NCBI GenBank assembly: GCA_043228905.1
Contig: JBHGNT010000009.1
Location: 18,414,001 to 18,478,000, forward strand
Reading direction: 5' to 3'
DNA length: 64,000 bases
Source: Azolla caroliniana
Taxonomy: Eukaryota > Polypodiophyta
This document shows positions 46,324 through 58,796 of the stretch, piece after piece. Under the pieces are notes generated by a model. It ran no database searches. It was not told the DNA's origin and was given only the letters and a program-made list of their open reading frames with translations. A program made the translations under genes and the position numbers. Each line of letters begins with the position of its first letter. Positions within the stretch are counted from its first letter, which is position 1.

Positions 46324-46414
46324 TATCGACCACCCGAAAAATCTACTCACTGAGTTTCGACCATTTCACTCCATCAATTACGCGAAGAAGGACACAAGGA
46401 GGCAATGTTCCTAT

Positions 46415-47728
46415 TTGCAATATCAGTACATCCTTCCAGCACTATTAAGAAGGACTCCAGTACAACTTCTGGCAAAATATCATCCTTCTGCCGATGTATT
46501 TGACAAGGTAAAAGCCGGTACCCTTCCTCATCATCGTCCCTATAACTGTCCCATCGATTTACAACCAGGAACTGAGCCACCATGGGGACCAATTTACAAC
46601 TTGTCACCCACCGAGTTAGAAGTCCTTCGAGCCTACATAGAGGAGAACTTGGCAAGCGGGTTCATCCGTCATTCGAAATCTCCGGCCGGTGCACCCATCT
46701 TCCTTGTCAAGAAGAAAGATGGCTCACTTCGTCTCATCGTTGATTACCGCGGATTGAATAAGGTCACCATCTGGAATAGGTATGCACTTCCTCTTATATC
46801 AAGTCTTTTGGAGCGAGTTAATGGTGCCAAGTTTTTTACCAAAATCGATCTACGAGGAGCGTATAACCTCGTGCGGATCCGACCGGGAGATGAATGGAAG
46901 ACCGCCTTTTGCACACGGTATGGGCATTTCGAGTATACTGTTATGCCGTTCGGCCTAACCAATGCACCCGCAGTCTTCCAACACATGGCAAATGATATAT
47001 TCAAAGACCTCTTGGATATCTGTTTGATCATCTATCTTGATGATCTATATATTTATTCGAAGACCCAGGAAGAGCACGATTCTCATGTACTATTAGTACT
47101 AAAGCGACTCCGCGAGAATGGTCTTTATGCCAAGCTAGAAAAATGTAGCTTTGACTGCAAGCAAGTGGAATTTCTAGGCTACGTCATCTCCTCAAAGGGC
47201 ATCGCCATGGATCCAGCTAAAATCCAAACTGTACTAGAGTGGCAAATTCCATGATCGGTACGAGATGTACAATGTTTTCTAGGTTTTGCTAACTTCTACC
47301 GTAAGTTTATACAGGATTACTCGAAGATTATTTTACCTCTCACGCAACTTACGAAGAAGGGCCAAGCATTTCTTTGGTCTGTCGAAGCAGATATGGCTTT
47401 TCGGCATCTTAAGAAAGCCTTTACATCAGCACCGATTCTAGCTCATGTGGATACAAGCAAACCATTCATCATGGAGGCCGACGCATCAGATTTCGCCCTC
47501 GGTAGCATCCTTTCTCAACAAGGAGATAAAGAAGAGTTGCATCCGGTGGCTTTCCATTTGTACAAATTCGATGTCGCAGAAATCAACTACGAAATACATA
47601 ACAAGGAGTTATTAGCCATCGTGGATTCATTTGTGCAATGGCGGCATTTCTTAGAGGGCTCTCCACATCAAGTCTTGTCTTTAGCGATCATAAAAATCTT
47701 GCTTATTTTCAGAACTCTTGCGTACTAA
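46415..47728 (+). pseudogene. Reverse transcriptase-RNase H of gypsy C
   Basis: RT is well preserved from [20 protein letters not shown] through [33 protein letters not shown] and MPFGLTNAPAVFQHM to the catalytic IIYLDDLYIYS (about 47028-47060). A TGA at 47252 interrupts the thumb/connection. The frame then resumes (FLGFANFYRKFI) into RNase H ([27 protein letters not shown]). A frameshift near 47680 moves the end (SDHKNL, ADALSRR) to another frame. Confidence 0.93.
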
Positions 47729-48235
47729 ATCGACGGCAAGCTCGGTGGGCGCAATTCCTCACGCGTTTCGACTTCAAAATCACATATCGACCGGGGAAAC
47801 AGCAAGGAAAAGCAGATGCACTATCACGGCGTTCATATCTTGCACCTCGTCCTGGTGATGCAACATTTGATAATCAAAAGCAAGTAATCTTGGGACCAAC
47901 ACGATTGCACATGACACGGATTTTTCACACCCCGATGGATTCACAGATTACCGATGACATACGTGCAACCTTGAAGACGGATAGTTTTGCTCAAGACAGC
48001 CTGACGCACATTGATACTTCTCAGGCATCCTGTTCTCACTCTCAACAACCAGGTATTGACTACCGACAATTCGAATATCATGATGGTTTGTTATTCTTTA
48101 AAAAGTGAGTATATGTCCCCGATTGCTCATGTCGCCTTCAAATCGACTAACATTGTCACAACACCCATACGGCGGGACATTTCGGTAGTACTAAGACGTT
48201 GGAGCTAGTGCAACGATACTTTTTGGTGGCCCCAC
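47729..48235 (+). pseudogene. RNase H end, spacer and integrase zinc module of gypsy C
   Basis: 47729-48108 carries [16 protein letters not shown] and a linker to LLFFKK, then TGA (Cys codon in B). HCHNTHTAGHFGSTKTLEL follows in the same region after a TAA, and one extra T near 48220 shifts the frame. The zinc module is thus split over three frames. Confidence 0.85.
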
Positions 48236-49447
48236 ATGCGCCATTTTGTCGACGACTACGTTCGGACCTGTGATGCTTGCTGCCGAGCAAAGATGCCACG
48301 ACACCATCCATATGGCTTGTTGGAACCCTTATCGATTCCAAGTAAGCCGTGGCAGTCTATTTGTCTTGATTTTATCACAGATCTGCCGGTCTCAAAGGGG
48401 TTCGATGCTATCCTAACCGTCGTCGATCGATATATAAAGATGGCACATTTTGTGCCATGTACTAAAGCCATTACTAGCGAGGAAACTACTGCCCTAGTCA
48501 TGCGTGAGGTATTTCGGCATCATGGCCTCCCAAATAGTATCATCAGTGACCGAGGACCGCAATTTGTCTCCAAATTTTGGCAGCATCTCTTCAAGATGCT
48601 CAGGGTCTCCTGCAACCTCTCCTTCGGCTACCATCCTCAGACCGACGGGCAGGCGGAACGAACAAACCAAACGTTGGAGCAATATCTCCGGTGTTTCTTG
48701 AGTTATCAACAGGACGATTGGGCCGAGATTCTCCACTTTGCGGAGTTTGCGTATAATAATGCTATTCACTCCTCGACTCGGGTCTCCCCATTTTTCGCTT
48801 ATACCGGTTTTCATCCTCGTTGGTCGGTGATCGATACCCCGGAGCTACCTACCAACCCTCGTGCCGAGGATCATTTGGAGAGGCTACGCAAGATCCAGAT
48901 GGATCTCTCTACTCATCTTCGTCGTGCTCAACACACACATAAGACTTATGCGGATCGTCATCGGATTCCCTCATCTTTTGCCATCGGAGATCGAGTATGG
49001 CTCTTACGTCGTCACATCAAGACTACTCGACCGTGCGACAAGTTGGATTATCGACGACTCGATCCCTTCCGTATTACGGGTAAGATTAATGATGTCACAT
49101 TCCGCCTTGATCTCCCTCCGGAGCTTCAGATACATCCGGTTTTCCATTGTTCTCTTCTTGAACCTTATAAAGCAAACACCATTCCCGATCGTGTGACACC
49201 ACGGCCGCCCCCGCTAGAGTTGGACGTCGGCCCTGAGTATGAAGTTGCTGCCATCCTCAATTCCAAACTTGTTCGCAACAAACTTTATTACTTGGTCTAT
49301 TGGCTCGGTTATAGTCCCAGCGAACGTACTTGGGAACCCGTCGAGCATGTTGCCAATGCACAGGATCTTCTTGCTGATTTCCACCAAAAGTATCCGGACA
49401 AACCCGGTCCGCAATTAGCGCCGACTCGTTCCACTCGTCGTCGATAA
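48236..49447 (+). pseudogene. Integrase core and chromodomain of gypsy C
   Basis: This 403-residue open frame starts inside the zinc module (CDACC). Core: Asp in CLDFITDLP (about residue 43), Asp in SDRGPQF (about 103), Glu in GQAERTNQTLEQ (about 139), so D-D-E is complete. GPF/Y-like module at about residues 275-305. The chromodomain at about 335-390 is full length, from EVAAILNSKL through YLVYWLGYSPSERTWEPVEHV. The integrase inserts cDNA, and chromodomains steer related elements to heterochromatin. Only the upstream lesions make it unusable. Confidence 0.92.
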
Positions 49448-49458
49448 AGGGGAGATAG

Positions 49459-49901
49459 TGTCATGATATGGCAAGACTTGAACCCATGACCTTATGCTAC
49501 ATGGGTCGAGCTCTTACCATTTGACTATGAATTGTAATTTGTAAGATATTATTTTCATTTATGCTTTATCATAGAAAATTGATGTATATTCCTGATCTCT
49601 CTAGAACATTCTAGAAGCTTCAGGATTATTCCTAAAAACACAATAAAAGGAGGCACAAGGCATTGTTTTGAACCAAATTGGTTCAACGCCAATCTTAAGC
49701 CTCTTAGCCGCTTGTACTTATCTTTTCACATATTATATTAGTTGTTGTCATCATCTTTTTCTCTCTCTAATCCTCACTATCTCTCTCTCTCCTCTTCTCA
49801 CTTCCTCTCTTGGGAATCTTACGCAGTCCCATCCTCTTAGTACTAATAGTACTGCTCTTCTTAGTACTAATTCCATCTCTGCTTTAGTACTATTCCTGAC
49901 A
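49459..49901 (+). repeat. 3' LTR of gypsy C
   Basis: Begins TGTCATGATATGG and ends TTCCTGACA. Its TATA box is altered (ACAATAAAAGG). A purine tract AAAGGGGAGATAG lies just before it (49446-49458). Confidence 0.96.
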
Positions 49902-49906
49902 AGATG
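49902..49906. repeat. Target site duplication of gypsy C, right (AGATG)
   Basis: Matches 44208-44212. Confidence 0.88.
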
Positions 49907-51735
49907 TCGTTCGAGCTGAATAGAATACCAAGGTCTTTTATGCCCACCAGATATCTGAACACATGCTTGACTACGTTCCAGTGCGATCGGTCGGGATTAT
50001 GCATGAATCTTCTGACGACTCGAACGGCGTGAGCGATATTAGGCCATGTCACGACTATCGCGTACATTAGGGAGCCAACCGCTGGTTCATATGGTACCGA
50101 CTTCATAATTTTCCCCTCCGGACTGGATGTCGGGCAGTCTCGCTGAGATAGCTAAGTATGAGTAGGGAGCGGGGTAGAGGCAGATTTTGCCGATTGCATA
50201 TTGAAGCATTCGAGGACACGTCCAATGTAGTCGAACTGGGATAGGAACAATTGTCGTTGATTACGATTCCGACTTATCTTCATAGCAAGAATGTGTCGTG
50301 CCGGACCGAGATCCTTCATGGCAAACTTCAACCGCAGTTGCCGAACAAGTTCGGCTAGTTCGCCAGCGTCCCGAGATTAGCATGTCGTCTACGTAGATGA
50401 TGAGGAAGATGGGTGATCCATCTCGAGTTGTTTTTGTGAAGAGACAATGGTCCTCATCTCTCTTTGAGAAGCCAATTGATTGGATGAAGTTGTCGAACTT
50501 CTTGTACCACTGTCACAGTGGCTATTTCAGGCCGTAAAGACTCTCCCTGAGTCGGCAGACTAGATGTTCTTGGCCGGATGCCACAAAGCCTTTCAGCTGC
50601 TCCATATAAATTTCCTCCCGAAGATCATCATGGAGGAAAGCCGTTTTGACATCTAGATGAATTAGCTCCAAATTCTCAATTGCCACTACGCTGAGCATAA
50701 AGTGACGGGTGGTCATTTTCACCAATAGCAAAAAAAAATCGTTGAAATCGACGCCGTGTTCCTATCGAAAACTCTTTGCTACCAATCTGGCTTTGAATTT
50801 TGGGTTGGCTGAATTAGACGTCTCCTTAATTCGATAGACCCACTTGCACAGAAGAGCACGTCAATTTTTCAGTAATTCGACCAAATCCCATGTCTTGTTT
50901 GCATGAATGGAGTTCATTTCGGACTCCATTTCCAAATGTCAGGTGGCCGAATCAATAGACATCGATGCTTCTTCGTTGACGTCGGTTCTCCAGCGTCCGT
51001 AAAGAAGATACCATGAGAGTATCTCTCCGGGGTCTCTCATATCTTTGAGGTATGACTGGACTAGTCGCATCGGGTGTCGTGGTCAGATGGTCCAAAGCCG
51101 AATCGTTCGGCTATGTTGAGTCAAAATTCTCTGAGTCGGTGTTTGAAGGTTCAGCTACCTGTAAAGCTCACTGTGTGTTGTGCACTGGGCCTTCGGGAAA
51201 GGTTGGCAGATTGGAAAAGGTTACCCTTCGGACTTCGATCGGCTTTTCGACCGATTAATGCATGACCAACTCATTGAACACGACGTCCAAACTTCGGACA
51301 ATCTATCTGTGTTCGGGGTCCTAGAGTCGGTATCCCATTTTGCCATCTAGTCCATAACCGAAGAAAATACATTTCCGGGATTGTGGTGCAAGTTTGCGGC
51401 GATCATCTTTTGGGATGAGGGCATACGCCTCACATCCGAAAATCCTCAGCTTGTCATAATTTGGCTTACTGTCGGTCCATAATTCTTGAGGTATCTGTAG
51501 TCCTAGAGGCCTACTCGGCGACATATTGATTATGACTGTTGTAAGTAGGGCCTCTGCCCAGAAGCCATCCGACAGTCCGAAGTGTTGGAGCATGGAAACT
51601 ATCCGTTCTTGAATTGTTCGATTCATTTGCTCGGCAATGCCATTCTGCTACGGACTATGAGGTGCCATAAATTCAAGACACGACGTTGTCGTGAAGAAAA
51701 TCGTCCACGAGCGGAATCGGTGCGCCGGAGCATAG
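49902..51735 (-). pseudogene. Ty1/copia 2, integrase C-terminus, RT and RNase H start
   Basis: From right to left on the minus strand: an integrase C-terminal segment (MNRTIQERIVSMLQHFGLSD, about 51320-51700) and an RT with YVDD intact (50384-50395) and LDVKTAFLHDDLREEIYM (about 50600-50670). Then comes SLMYAIVVTWPNIAHAV and KHVFRYLVG (49940-50100) leading into RNase H, which continues beyond gypsy C at 44207. Many stops are present. The integrase core and Gag are missing: the copy is cut at about 51735. Confidence 0.88.
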
Positions 51736-52370
51736 GAACCGGCTCTTCATGCACGTACGCCTTACGTTGTACATAAGAGAGAATTAGGGACATGGAAGAT
51801 CCGAGGTAGGTAGATTCAGTAGGTAGGAAGTTAATAGGAAACGGCTCTCTTCTTGCCTATAAAAGGAGGGAGACGAGGAAGAGGAAGGGATCGCGAAGTA
51901 AGAGGGGACGAAGTGTTGTCGGATTGTGGACCGAAGGCTTCTCTCTCTTTCAAAACTCCATAGCTTCTTTCTGTGCAGGTTTCGGGAGGCTCGCGCTGCT
52001 CTGAGGAAAGCCCGAGTGCTTCCGGCAGCACCTCCAACCTACTCCTTTCTTTCTGTGCGTTTACGAACAGGCATCGGCATCTGTTCGCCGGCCTGTTCGG
52101 TTGTAACGGACTTCGTGTTCTTGTTGTTTGTCTTTGTTAATACATACATACATTCGTGTCTCTCTGTGTCGTTGTCCTACTCGCGTCTTTGTGTCGAAGG
52201 GCCGTGTTCCTGTGGTTCTACGCTCGCACCTAGTGGGTCTCTTCCCTTCTCCTTTCTCTCTTGCTCTTCGGTACAGGACCCCCGAGGTCCCGCCTCATTC
52301 CACGCATCCGCGAGGAATACCTCGACATCTTGGTGAACCCGACGTGAAGGAGGCGGCAGAAGAGCAGAAG
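51736..52370 (+). promoter_or_regulatory. LTR/leader-like region before Gag D
   Basis: Contains TATAAAAGG at 51858-51866 on the plus strand, followed by about 500 bp of leader without a clear reading frame. No partner LTR and no recognisable primer site are seen. By position it is probably the LTR and leader of element D. Confidence 0.45.
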
Positions 52371-53375
52371 ATGCAAGGGTCGGATCTTGCGGAGGCCATG
52401 GCTTCGGCCGTGGATCGGATATTGAGTGCACGCGAGGGCACCGGTGCCCTTGACAGAGCCATTGAGGCGGTCGTCGGTACGATCGGCCGGTTCAACGGAA
52501 AGGATGCCACGAAGTATTTGGCGTCCTACGGGGCAGAAATGCTGATGCGGGACATTCCGGAAGAGAGTCGTCTTGCCGGGTTTCCTCGAGTGGCGATGCC
52601 GAGCATCCATGTGGAGGTGCTCGAGGTGCGGGCGGAGAGCCGTACCTGGGAGGAGTTCGAAGGCCGACTCCTAGAAAAATACGGGCTGGACGACGCGCTC
52701 CGGCTTTCGAAACGAGACTTCATGGAATGGGTGGAGTCCCCCGGCAAGGGAAGAAACGCATCGGCACTCCTCCGGGAGTTCGAAGAACACTTTGCGTGCC
52801 TTTCGGTGCTTGATCGAACCGTTCTGGATACGAGCCGGGTCCTACTGTTCGTCAAGTCGGTGGATGAGCAGGACTGGGATCAAGTCGGCTCCTTGCTGGA
52901 AACCGAAGACGGGCTGACGACCGACTGGGTTGCGGTTAAGAGAGTCTGTGGCCGTTTTGACAAACGGCGGGAATGGGCTGACAACGGGGCGGCCGGTGCG
53001 GGCTCTGTCACAGCAAGGAGGCTTGAACCGGCACCGCAAGGGCGAAGGGAAGAAACCCGGGAATGGCTCGAAACCGGTCCGGCTTCGACCGGCATGGTCA
53101 ATGGCTCGTCCAGAGGAGCAGCGCTAGAGGAGTTGACGCGGGCGATAAAGGATCTCCAGATCGCCCAGACTCGAAGGGAAGGTGGCGAACCGGCTCGTGA
53201 CCGACGGCCGGTAGCAGGGAACAGGTGCATGTGGTGCGACGAGGTCGGCCACATCCGGAAGGACTGCGGCGTAGGGAAGCCATATCTCTCAAAAACCCTA
53301 AAATTCCCTACGGAAGCCATAACACTCAAAAACCCTAATCTTGCCTACGGAAGCCATAATACTCATATAACCTAA
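52371..53375 (+). pseudogene. Gag-like protein with zinc knuckle (element D), 3'-truncated
   Basis: The frame is open from 52128, but the likely start is MQGSDLAEAM at 52371. A capsid-like region (residues about 25-180: IGRFNGKDATKYLASYGAEM, TWEEFEGRLLEKYGLDD, RDFMEWVESP) is followed by a charged linker and a zinc knuckle CMWCDEVGHIRKDC (53226-53267). From about 53276 the frame reads through unrelated minisatellite sequence to TAA 53373, so the last 33 residues are not native. No protease or pol follows. It is clearly more GC-rich than its surroundings. It resembles retroelement Gag proteins; the family is not certain. Confidence 0.72.
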
Positions 53376-53430
53376 TCCTAATTTTCCCTACGGAAACCAT
53401 ATCTACCAAAACCCCTAATTTTTCTTTTCT
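53276..53430. repeat. Four-copy 37-43 bp minisatellite with AAACCCTAA cores
   Basis: Copies start with GGAAGCC/GGAAACC at 53276, 53313, 53350 and 53393. Each holds a CCCTAA-like core and TCCCTAC. It begins right at the end of native Gag D sequence. Confidence 0.8.
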
Positions 53431-53596
53431 ATTAATCTTAGTAAATCTAAAACTTCTAAATCCCAATCTTGGGACATATTGTAATTTCTTTTTCCTTTGT
53501 TAATGAAAATTATTAAATTTCTTCTTTTCGTTAATTGTTAAAAATATAAACGCACGAATGTGATTATCCTCTGGTCGGAGGCCCCGGGGTCCTGCC
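53431..53596. other. AT-rich stretch without recognised features
   Basis: Nothing recognisable; it joins the minisatellite to the 3' end of copia 3. Confidence 0.4.
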
Positions 53597-54414
53597 TCAA
53601 GTTCGCGTATCCTCGTCGTATTTTCGCGACAACGTGTCCAGTTTGTCGGCTAACAGCACCTTGGTCAGCACATCCGACCCGTTCTCCTTCGTGTGGATCT
53701 TCATGAGCACGGAGTCTTGATCTTCTACCTTCTCCTAGACCCAGTGATATCTTCTCTAGATGTCCTTGGTCCGGGAATGGTAGGCCACGTTCTTAGCAAG
53801 GTGGATGGCCCTTTGACTATCGCAGTAGAGTCGATATTCCTCCTGTTGAATCCCTAGCTCTCCGATGAAGTCATTCATCTAGATTACTTCCTTGTCGGCT
53901 TCCATAACTGCCATGTACTCCGCTTCCGTTGTTGACAATGCAACGGATTTCTGCAACCTCGACTATCACGATACGACTCCCCTGCATATGTCATGATATA
54001 TCCGGATGTGGACCAGTTGGTATCCGCATCTACTGACATATCTGAATCTGTAAAGCCTTCTAGTTGGGATTTACCTGATCCGAACTAGAGTTACATACTC
54101 GAGGTTCCTTTTAAGTACCAGAGTATCCACTTGACCGCGTTCCAGTGTTCTCTTCCCTGATTGCTCATGAATCGGCTGACCACTCCGACTGTGTATCCGA
54201 TATCTGGTCGGGTGCACACCATCGCGTACATCAAGCTTCCAATGATAGAGGCATATGGTATCTTCATCATATTTGACTTCTCTGCCTTTGTCTTCGAGCT
54301 CTACTTTCTAGAAAACTTGCAGTTTGCCAGAAATTTCGACCCGACCGACTTCGCATCCGACATGTTGAACCAGTTAAGTACCTTTGTCACGTACTTCTCC
54401 TGTGACAGCCATAG
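53597..54414 (-). pseudogene. Ty1/copia 3, RT end and RNase H
   Basis: Minus strand: KYVTKVLNWFNMSDAKSV, IGSLMYAMVCTRPDIGYTV, FMSNQGREHWNAVKWIL, then RNase H (STTEAEYMAVMEADKEVI, YRLYCDSQRAIHLAKN) to TGA at 53597. Several stops (near 54055, 53875, 53740) and frameshifts. The catalytic YVDD region is missing: about 360 bp of the RT corresponding to 41831-42191 of copia 1 are absent at the junction with element E. Confidence 0.88.
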
Positions 54415-54614
54415 TGTTGTTGGGGTGGGGGGTGAAGCCTAGAATGGCTTCAGCCCCCTCCCAAGGGGGTTATGATAGTGAGAGAGCAAGAGAGAAAGAC
54501 AAATACAAAATGACACAAAATGAGAGTGGAAAAATGTATATTCATTAGATGCCCCATAAGGGGTTTATATATTCATTAGATGCCCCATGAGACGGTCGTT
54601 ACACTCTTGTCACA
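54415..54614 (-). repeat. Left LTR of element E
   Basis: About 200 bp. It contains a partial internal duplication of ATTCATTAGATGCCCCAT where the right LTR has different sequence. Confidence 0.82.
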
Positions 54615-55693
54615 TGCAATTAATTGTGCATGTGCTCACACATACTCATCATCACACACTCATTTACATTACACATACACATCAACCACATCATTACACA
54701 TACCCTTATGCCTCCCCGTATATTCTTACGGGTAATACATGGCACGCCTATGGGATAGTGCATTGCACGGTGAACCCACTCGCCATGGCAACTCTTCTTA
54801 ACCGGAACTCCATCGATCATCTCAACGGTCAGAAATCCCTCGACCGGATCACTACTCTACAATCGATAACTTCGATCGGAGCTTTGCTTGACTCGAACCT
54901 TCTTGTTCGGTCAGCACAAGTCGCGATTGGATCATACACCAATCAGCTAGTTTAATATGGCATGGGTCGTGAAATCGTGTTGTGCATTTGTGTATTCTTT
55001 CTTTCATCATGTGAAGTGAGTTTTATATTTTTTACCCTCATAAGTTTTTTGAATTTTATTTTCGGCCCTTGTGTTTTCGAAATTTTGCTTTCTACCCTCC
55101 AAATTTTGAAATCTCATGTGATGCCCTTGAGATTTTGGAATTTCATCTTCTCTGCCCTTATGTTTTTTGAATGCCCCTCTCTTTCTTGCTTCCATTCATA
55201 TTCTCGCCTTTCACTTCTAGCGGATTGCGGCGGCGGCAACGATAACGGCAGTAGTGGCAGCAACGATTGATCTCTCTTCAAATAACTCTCAGTTGTGCAT
55301 CTTGGCCATATTCTCGGCAGTGCTCTCCTTATTTTTGATGCTACCACATCAAATGCTCTATCGTGTGCTCTTGATTTGATTGGAGGAAGACATAGAACAA
55401 CTTCGATGCCTTGAACTACTTATGTGATGAATTTCTGCAGAAACTAAGGAACATTTGAATAAGAGGTCAATCTTTCAAAAGGTTCCATTAGATCTACTGA
55501 ATAGGAATGATAGAATAATCAGCATCCATTTGCTTCCATTATCTGTACAAGGATTCCATGTTCTTCTCCTCAGGTCTGATTTCCTTGTCTTCTTTCGCCT
55601 TCATAGTCTCATCTCACATATCAATAGCTTTCTCCATGTCTTTCGAGCATACATTCTCCTCTCCCCTTGACTTTTCAATTTCCATATCCTGAT
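54615..55693. other. Interior of element E, unrecognised part
   Basis: No known protein found on either strand. The first part is rich in CACA/CATA; 55033-55180 holds degenerate tandem repeats; the remainder adjoins the kinase 3' end and may be captured host 3' sequence. Confidence 0.4.
55033..55180. repeat. Degenerate tandem repeat of about 30 bp
   Basis: Blocks starting ACCCT or GCCCTT at 55034, 55065, 55094, 55123 and 55154, each followed by a TTTTGAAATTT-like stretch. Confidence 0.5.
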
Positions 55694-56329
<636 letters not shown>

Positions 56330-56775
56330 AAAATTTGCAGGGGATGGGAAGGATTCAGATAGAAGAAAGATGTGGAAGGAAGTTCTGATAAGAAGAAAAG
56401 GGATTTCAAGAAACCTGCAGATGAGGGAGCAAGAAGAAGGAGAGGTAGGGGGAGAGCGTAATGCATGACAAATTTGTACCTCTGCTCTGAGCATGTGCCT
56501 CTTGCTTTGTACTCGGCTCTACCCAATCCAATACACTACAGACAATGAAAGTGAGGAGGAAAGGAGAAAGAAAGAAGGAACTAAGGAAGGATACACAACA
56601 AAAACGGTGAAGAAGGCAAGTTAACGGACACATTCGTAGAGAGTCAAAGCAGAAGCAAAGGCAGAAAGAAGAAGGTAAGCTAGACGAGCTCAAACACAGT
56701 AGAAATGGATCGACTTCTTCTCCCGGGGGTGCAATGGAGCGAGAGAGACCTAGACTTCCTCTCAAAGGAGGGTCG
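56330..56775 (-). other. Purine-rich leader upstream of the kinase pseudogene
   Basis: On the minus strand it is pyrimidine-rich (TTCTTC, CTCTCC), like a plant 5' untranslated region. It contains CTGCAG sites that could be splice acceptors. It may be host 5' sequence captured with the kinase. Confidence 0.4.
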
Positions 56776-56792
56776 GCTGTTCGGGCGCGCCA
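56776..56792 (-). promoter_or_regulatory. Candidate primer binding site of element E
   Basis: The minus strand reads TGGCGCGCCCGAACAGC, 4 nt inside the right LTR. The TGG start fits pairing with a tRNA CCA end. I cannot name the tRNA. Confidence 0.5.
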
Positions 56793-56796
56793 AAAG

Positions 56797-57016
56797 TGTT
56801 GTTGGGGTGGGGGGTGAAACCTAGAATGGCTTCACCCCCCTCCCAAGGGGGTTATGTTAGAGAGAGACCTAGAGAGAAAAACAAATACAAAATGACACAA
56901 AATGAGAGGGGAAAAATGTATATCCATTAGATGCCCCATAAGGGGTTTATATAATACATAATGTAATGGTAAATAATGACCGTTACAAAAGAGACGACCG
57001 TTACACTCTTGTCACA
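56797..57016 (-). repeat. Right LTR of element E
   Basis: About 220 bp, clearly the same sequence as the left LTR except for one replaced block. It includes a CCCTTGGGAGGG-type palindrome near its element-sense 3' end. Confidence 0.82.
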
Positions 57017-58166
57017 TGTAGATCTCTTCTTCGAGGTCGTCATGTAGGAATGTTGTCTTGATGTCCAGTTGCTCTACCTCGAGGTCCATGCTTGTCGCTA
57101 TGCTCAACATCGTCCGAATGGATGTCATCTTTACTACCAGGGCAAAGATCTCGTCGAAATCCACTCCTTTCTTCTATTGAAAACCCTTCACCACGATCCG
57201 AGCCTTGTATCTCGGTGGATTTTTGGCGTTTCCAAGTTTCAGCTTGTACACCCACTTGTTTCGGAGTGCCCTCTTTCCTTTCGGCCACTCCGTCATTTCG
57301 TATGTGTGGTTCTCATGCAAGGAATCCATCTCATCCTGCATGGAACTCTACCACTTGCGGATGTGTGTGTCTTTCTTTGCTTCTTCGAAGCTTTTCGGCT
57401 CCCCCTCATCGGTCAACAATACGTGCTCTGCATCCGGAAATCTCTGGGGGGCTCTTCTCTCCCTGAGAGGATATCTTCTTCCTTGGTTCTCGTCCACTGG
57501 TTCCTCTGTCTGTTCTTCATCTGAATCTGATTCGGGGTCTACTCTCGTTCCGGTGTCTTGATCTTCTTCTTCTTCGATCAGTTCGGTCTCTTGTCTAACT
57601 CTGGCTGATTCTTTGTGTTATCCTACTTCCGGCCGGATGGGTCCCGTCGGTCAATCCAGAGTCCGCTATCTTCTTCTTTGACTCCCAATCTGCAATAGTC
57701 TTGTCTTCCATGAAGACTATGTCTCGACTCCGGAACACCTACTTGTCGACCAAGTCCCACATTCGGTATCCAAACTCATCATCGTCGTATCCAAGGAATA
57801 TACATGGTCGGGACTTTGGATCCAACTTTGCACTCTTATCCTTTGCCACATGCACATAAGCGAGACAACTGAATACCTTCAGATGCCGATAAGTCACGTC
57901 TTTACTCTCTGTGGTGTGTCTCCTTCCAATGGTGCTGAGGGTGATCTCTTAATCACGTACGTCGTCGTCATCAACGCCTTAATCCAAAACATCTTGGATA
58001 ACTTTTCATGTGCTAGCATGCTTCGGACTCTCTCCATTATGGTCTGGTTTATCCGTTCAGCCATCTCGTTCAATTCCTACGTCTTCGGCACAGCGAATTC
58101 GAGGGGGATTCCCTTCGACCGGTAGTACTCCTCGAACTACCCCCGATATTCGCTTCTGTAATCTGC
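57014..58166 (-). pseudogene. Ty1/copia 3, integrase C-terminus and RT N-terminus
   Basis: Minus strand, right to left: integrase end with variable linker, then the RT start around 57050-57290 (segments matching KYKARIVVKGF and the HDDLEEEIYM region). Stops are frequent. The RT is cut at 57014 by element E. Confidence 0.78.
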
Positions 58167-58796
58167 TCAAACAGCCTTTAGCTTCCGACCAGTTTCCCTT
58201 TCCACTCTCGCGTGGAGCTCCTTGAAGACGGACAGCACCTGATCCTTCGTCTTCAACGATGAGACCCACAGCTTCCGGTTGTGGTCGTCTCTGAACATCA
58301 CGAAGTACTGCGATCCGGGATGTGACTTCATGTCCATTTGACACACATCGGTATGCACTAGCTCCAGTGGTCCGTTCCGTCTCATCGGTGGTCTTGACCG
58401 GAAGGAGGTTCGCTTTTGCTTGCCGGCCAAGCAATCGGTGCACTTCTCAAGATGCACGTCTTTCACCTCCAGAATGAGGTTATCTACGACAAGTCTTTTC
58501 ATCCCCTTCTGGCTCATATGACACGGTCTCTTGTGCCACAGCTCACCGGCATTGTCGGATGCTACGTTCACTTCTTCCCGGCATATCCGGGCATGCATCA
58601 AGTATAGCGTGTTGATCTTCCGGGCTCGAGCCACGATCAAGCTTCCTTTGCTGAATTTCAGTACTCCGTTCCGGAGGCTACCTATCAAGCCTTCATCATC
58701 TAGCCGACCGGCTGATATCAGGTTCAACCAAACCTCCGAAACGTGTCGGACATCCTTCAGCAGAAACTTGCACCCAGTTGATGTCGTCAACCACAC
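58167..58796 (-). pseudogene. Ty1/copia 3, pre-integrase and integrase N-terminal region
   Basis: A 209-residue open frame. The protease end (LLKDVRHVSEVWLNLISAG) is followed by the GAG-pre-integrase zinc module (ELWHKRPCHMSQKGMKRL, then KCTDCLAGKQKRTSF) and the start of the catalytic core (ELVHTDVCQMD; FVMFRDDHNRKLWV). In RDDHNR a His stands where Phe or Tyr is usual (DDxSR). Confidence 0.88.

Larger units (their letters stand above)
44213..49901 (+). mobile_element. Ty3/gypsy chromovirus C, complete insertion
   Basis: 5689 bp with LTRs of 441 and 443 bp, TGTCA...TGACA ends and a 5-bp duplication AGATG. Order: Gag, protease (-1 frame), RT, RNase H, integrase, chromodomain. The LTRs differ at about 20 sites by eye (4-5%). 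Stops lie at 45662, 46090, 46321, 47252 and 48106, with frameshifts near 46.35, 47.68 and 48.22 kb, so it is inactive. Sushi/Tf1-like Gag, self-priming site, frameshift signal and chromodomain occur together. Confidence 0.97.

Noticed and set aside
52230-52855. Long minus-strand frames opposite Gag D
   Set aside because: GC-rich sequence opens all frames; only the plus frame has a zinc knuckle and a Gag-like order.
53276-53430. True interstitial telomere
   Set aside because: The CCCTAA cores are spaced 37-43 bp apart inside a longer unit, not in perfect tandem heptamers.
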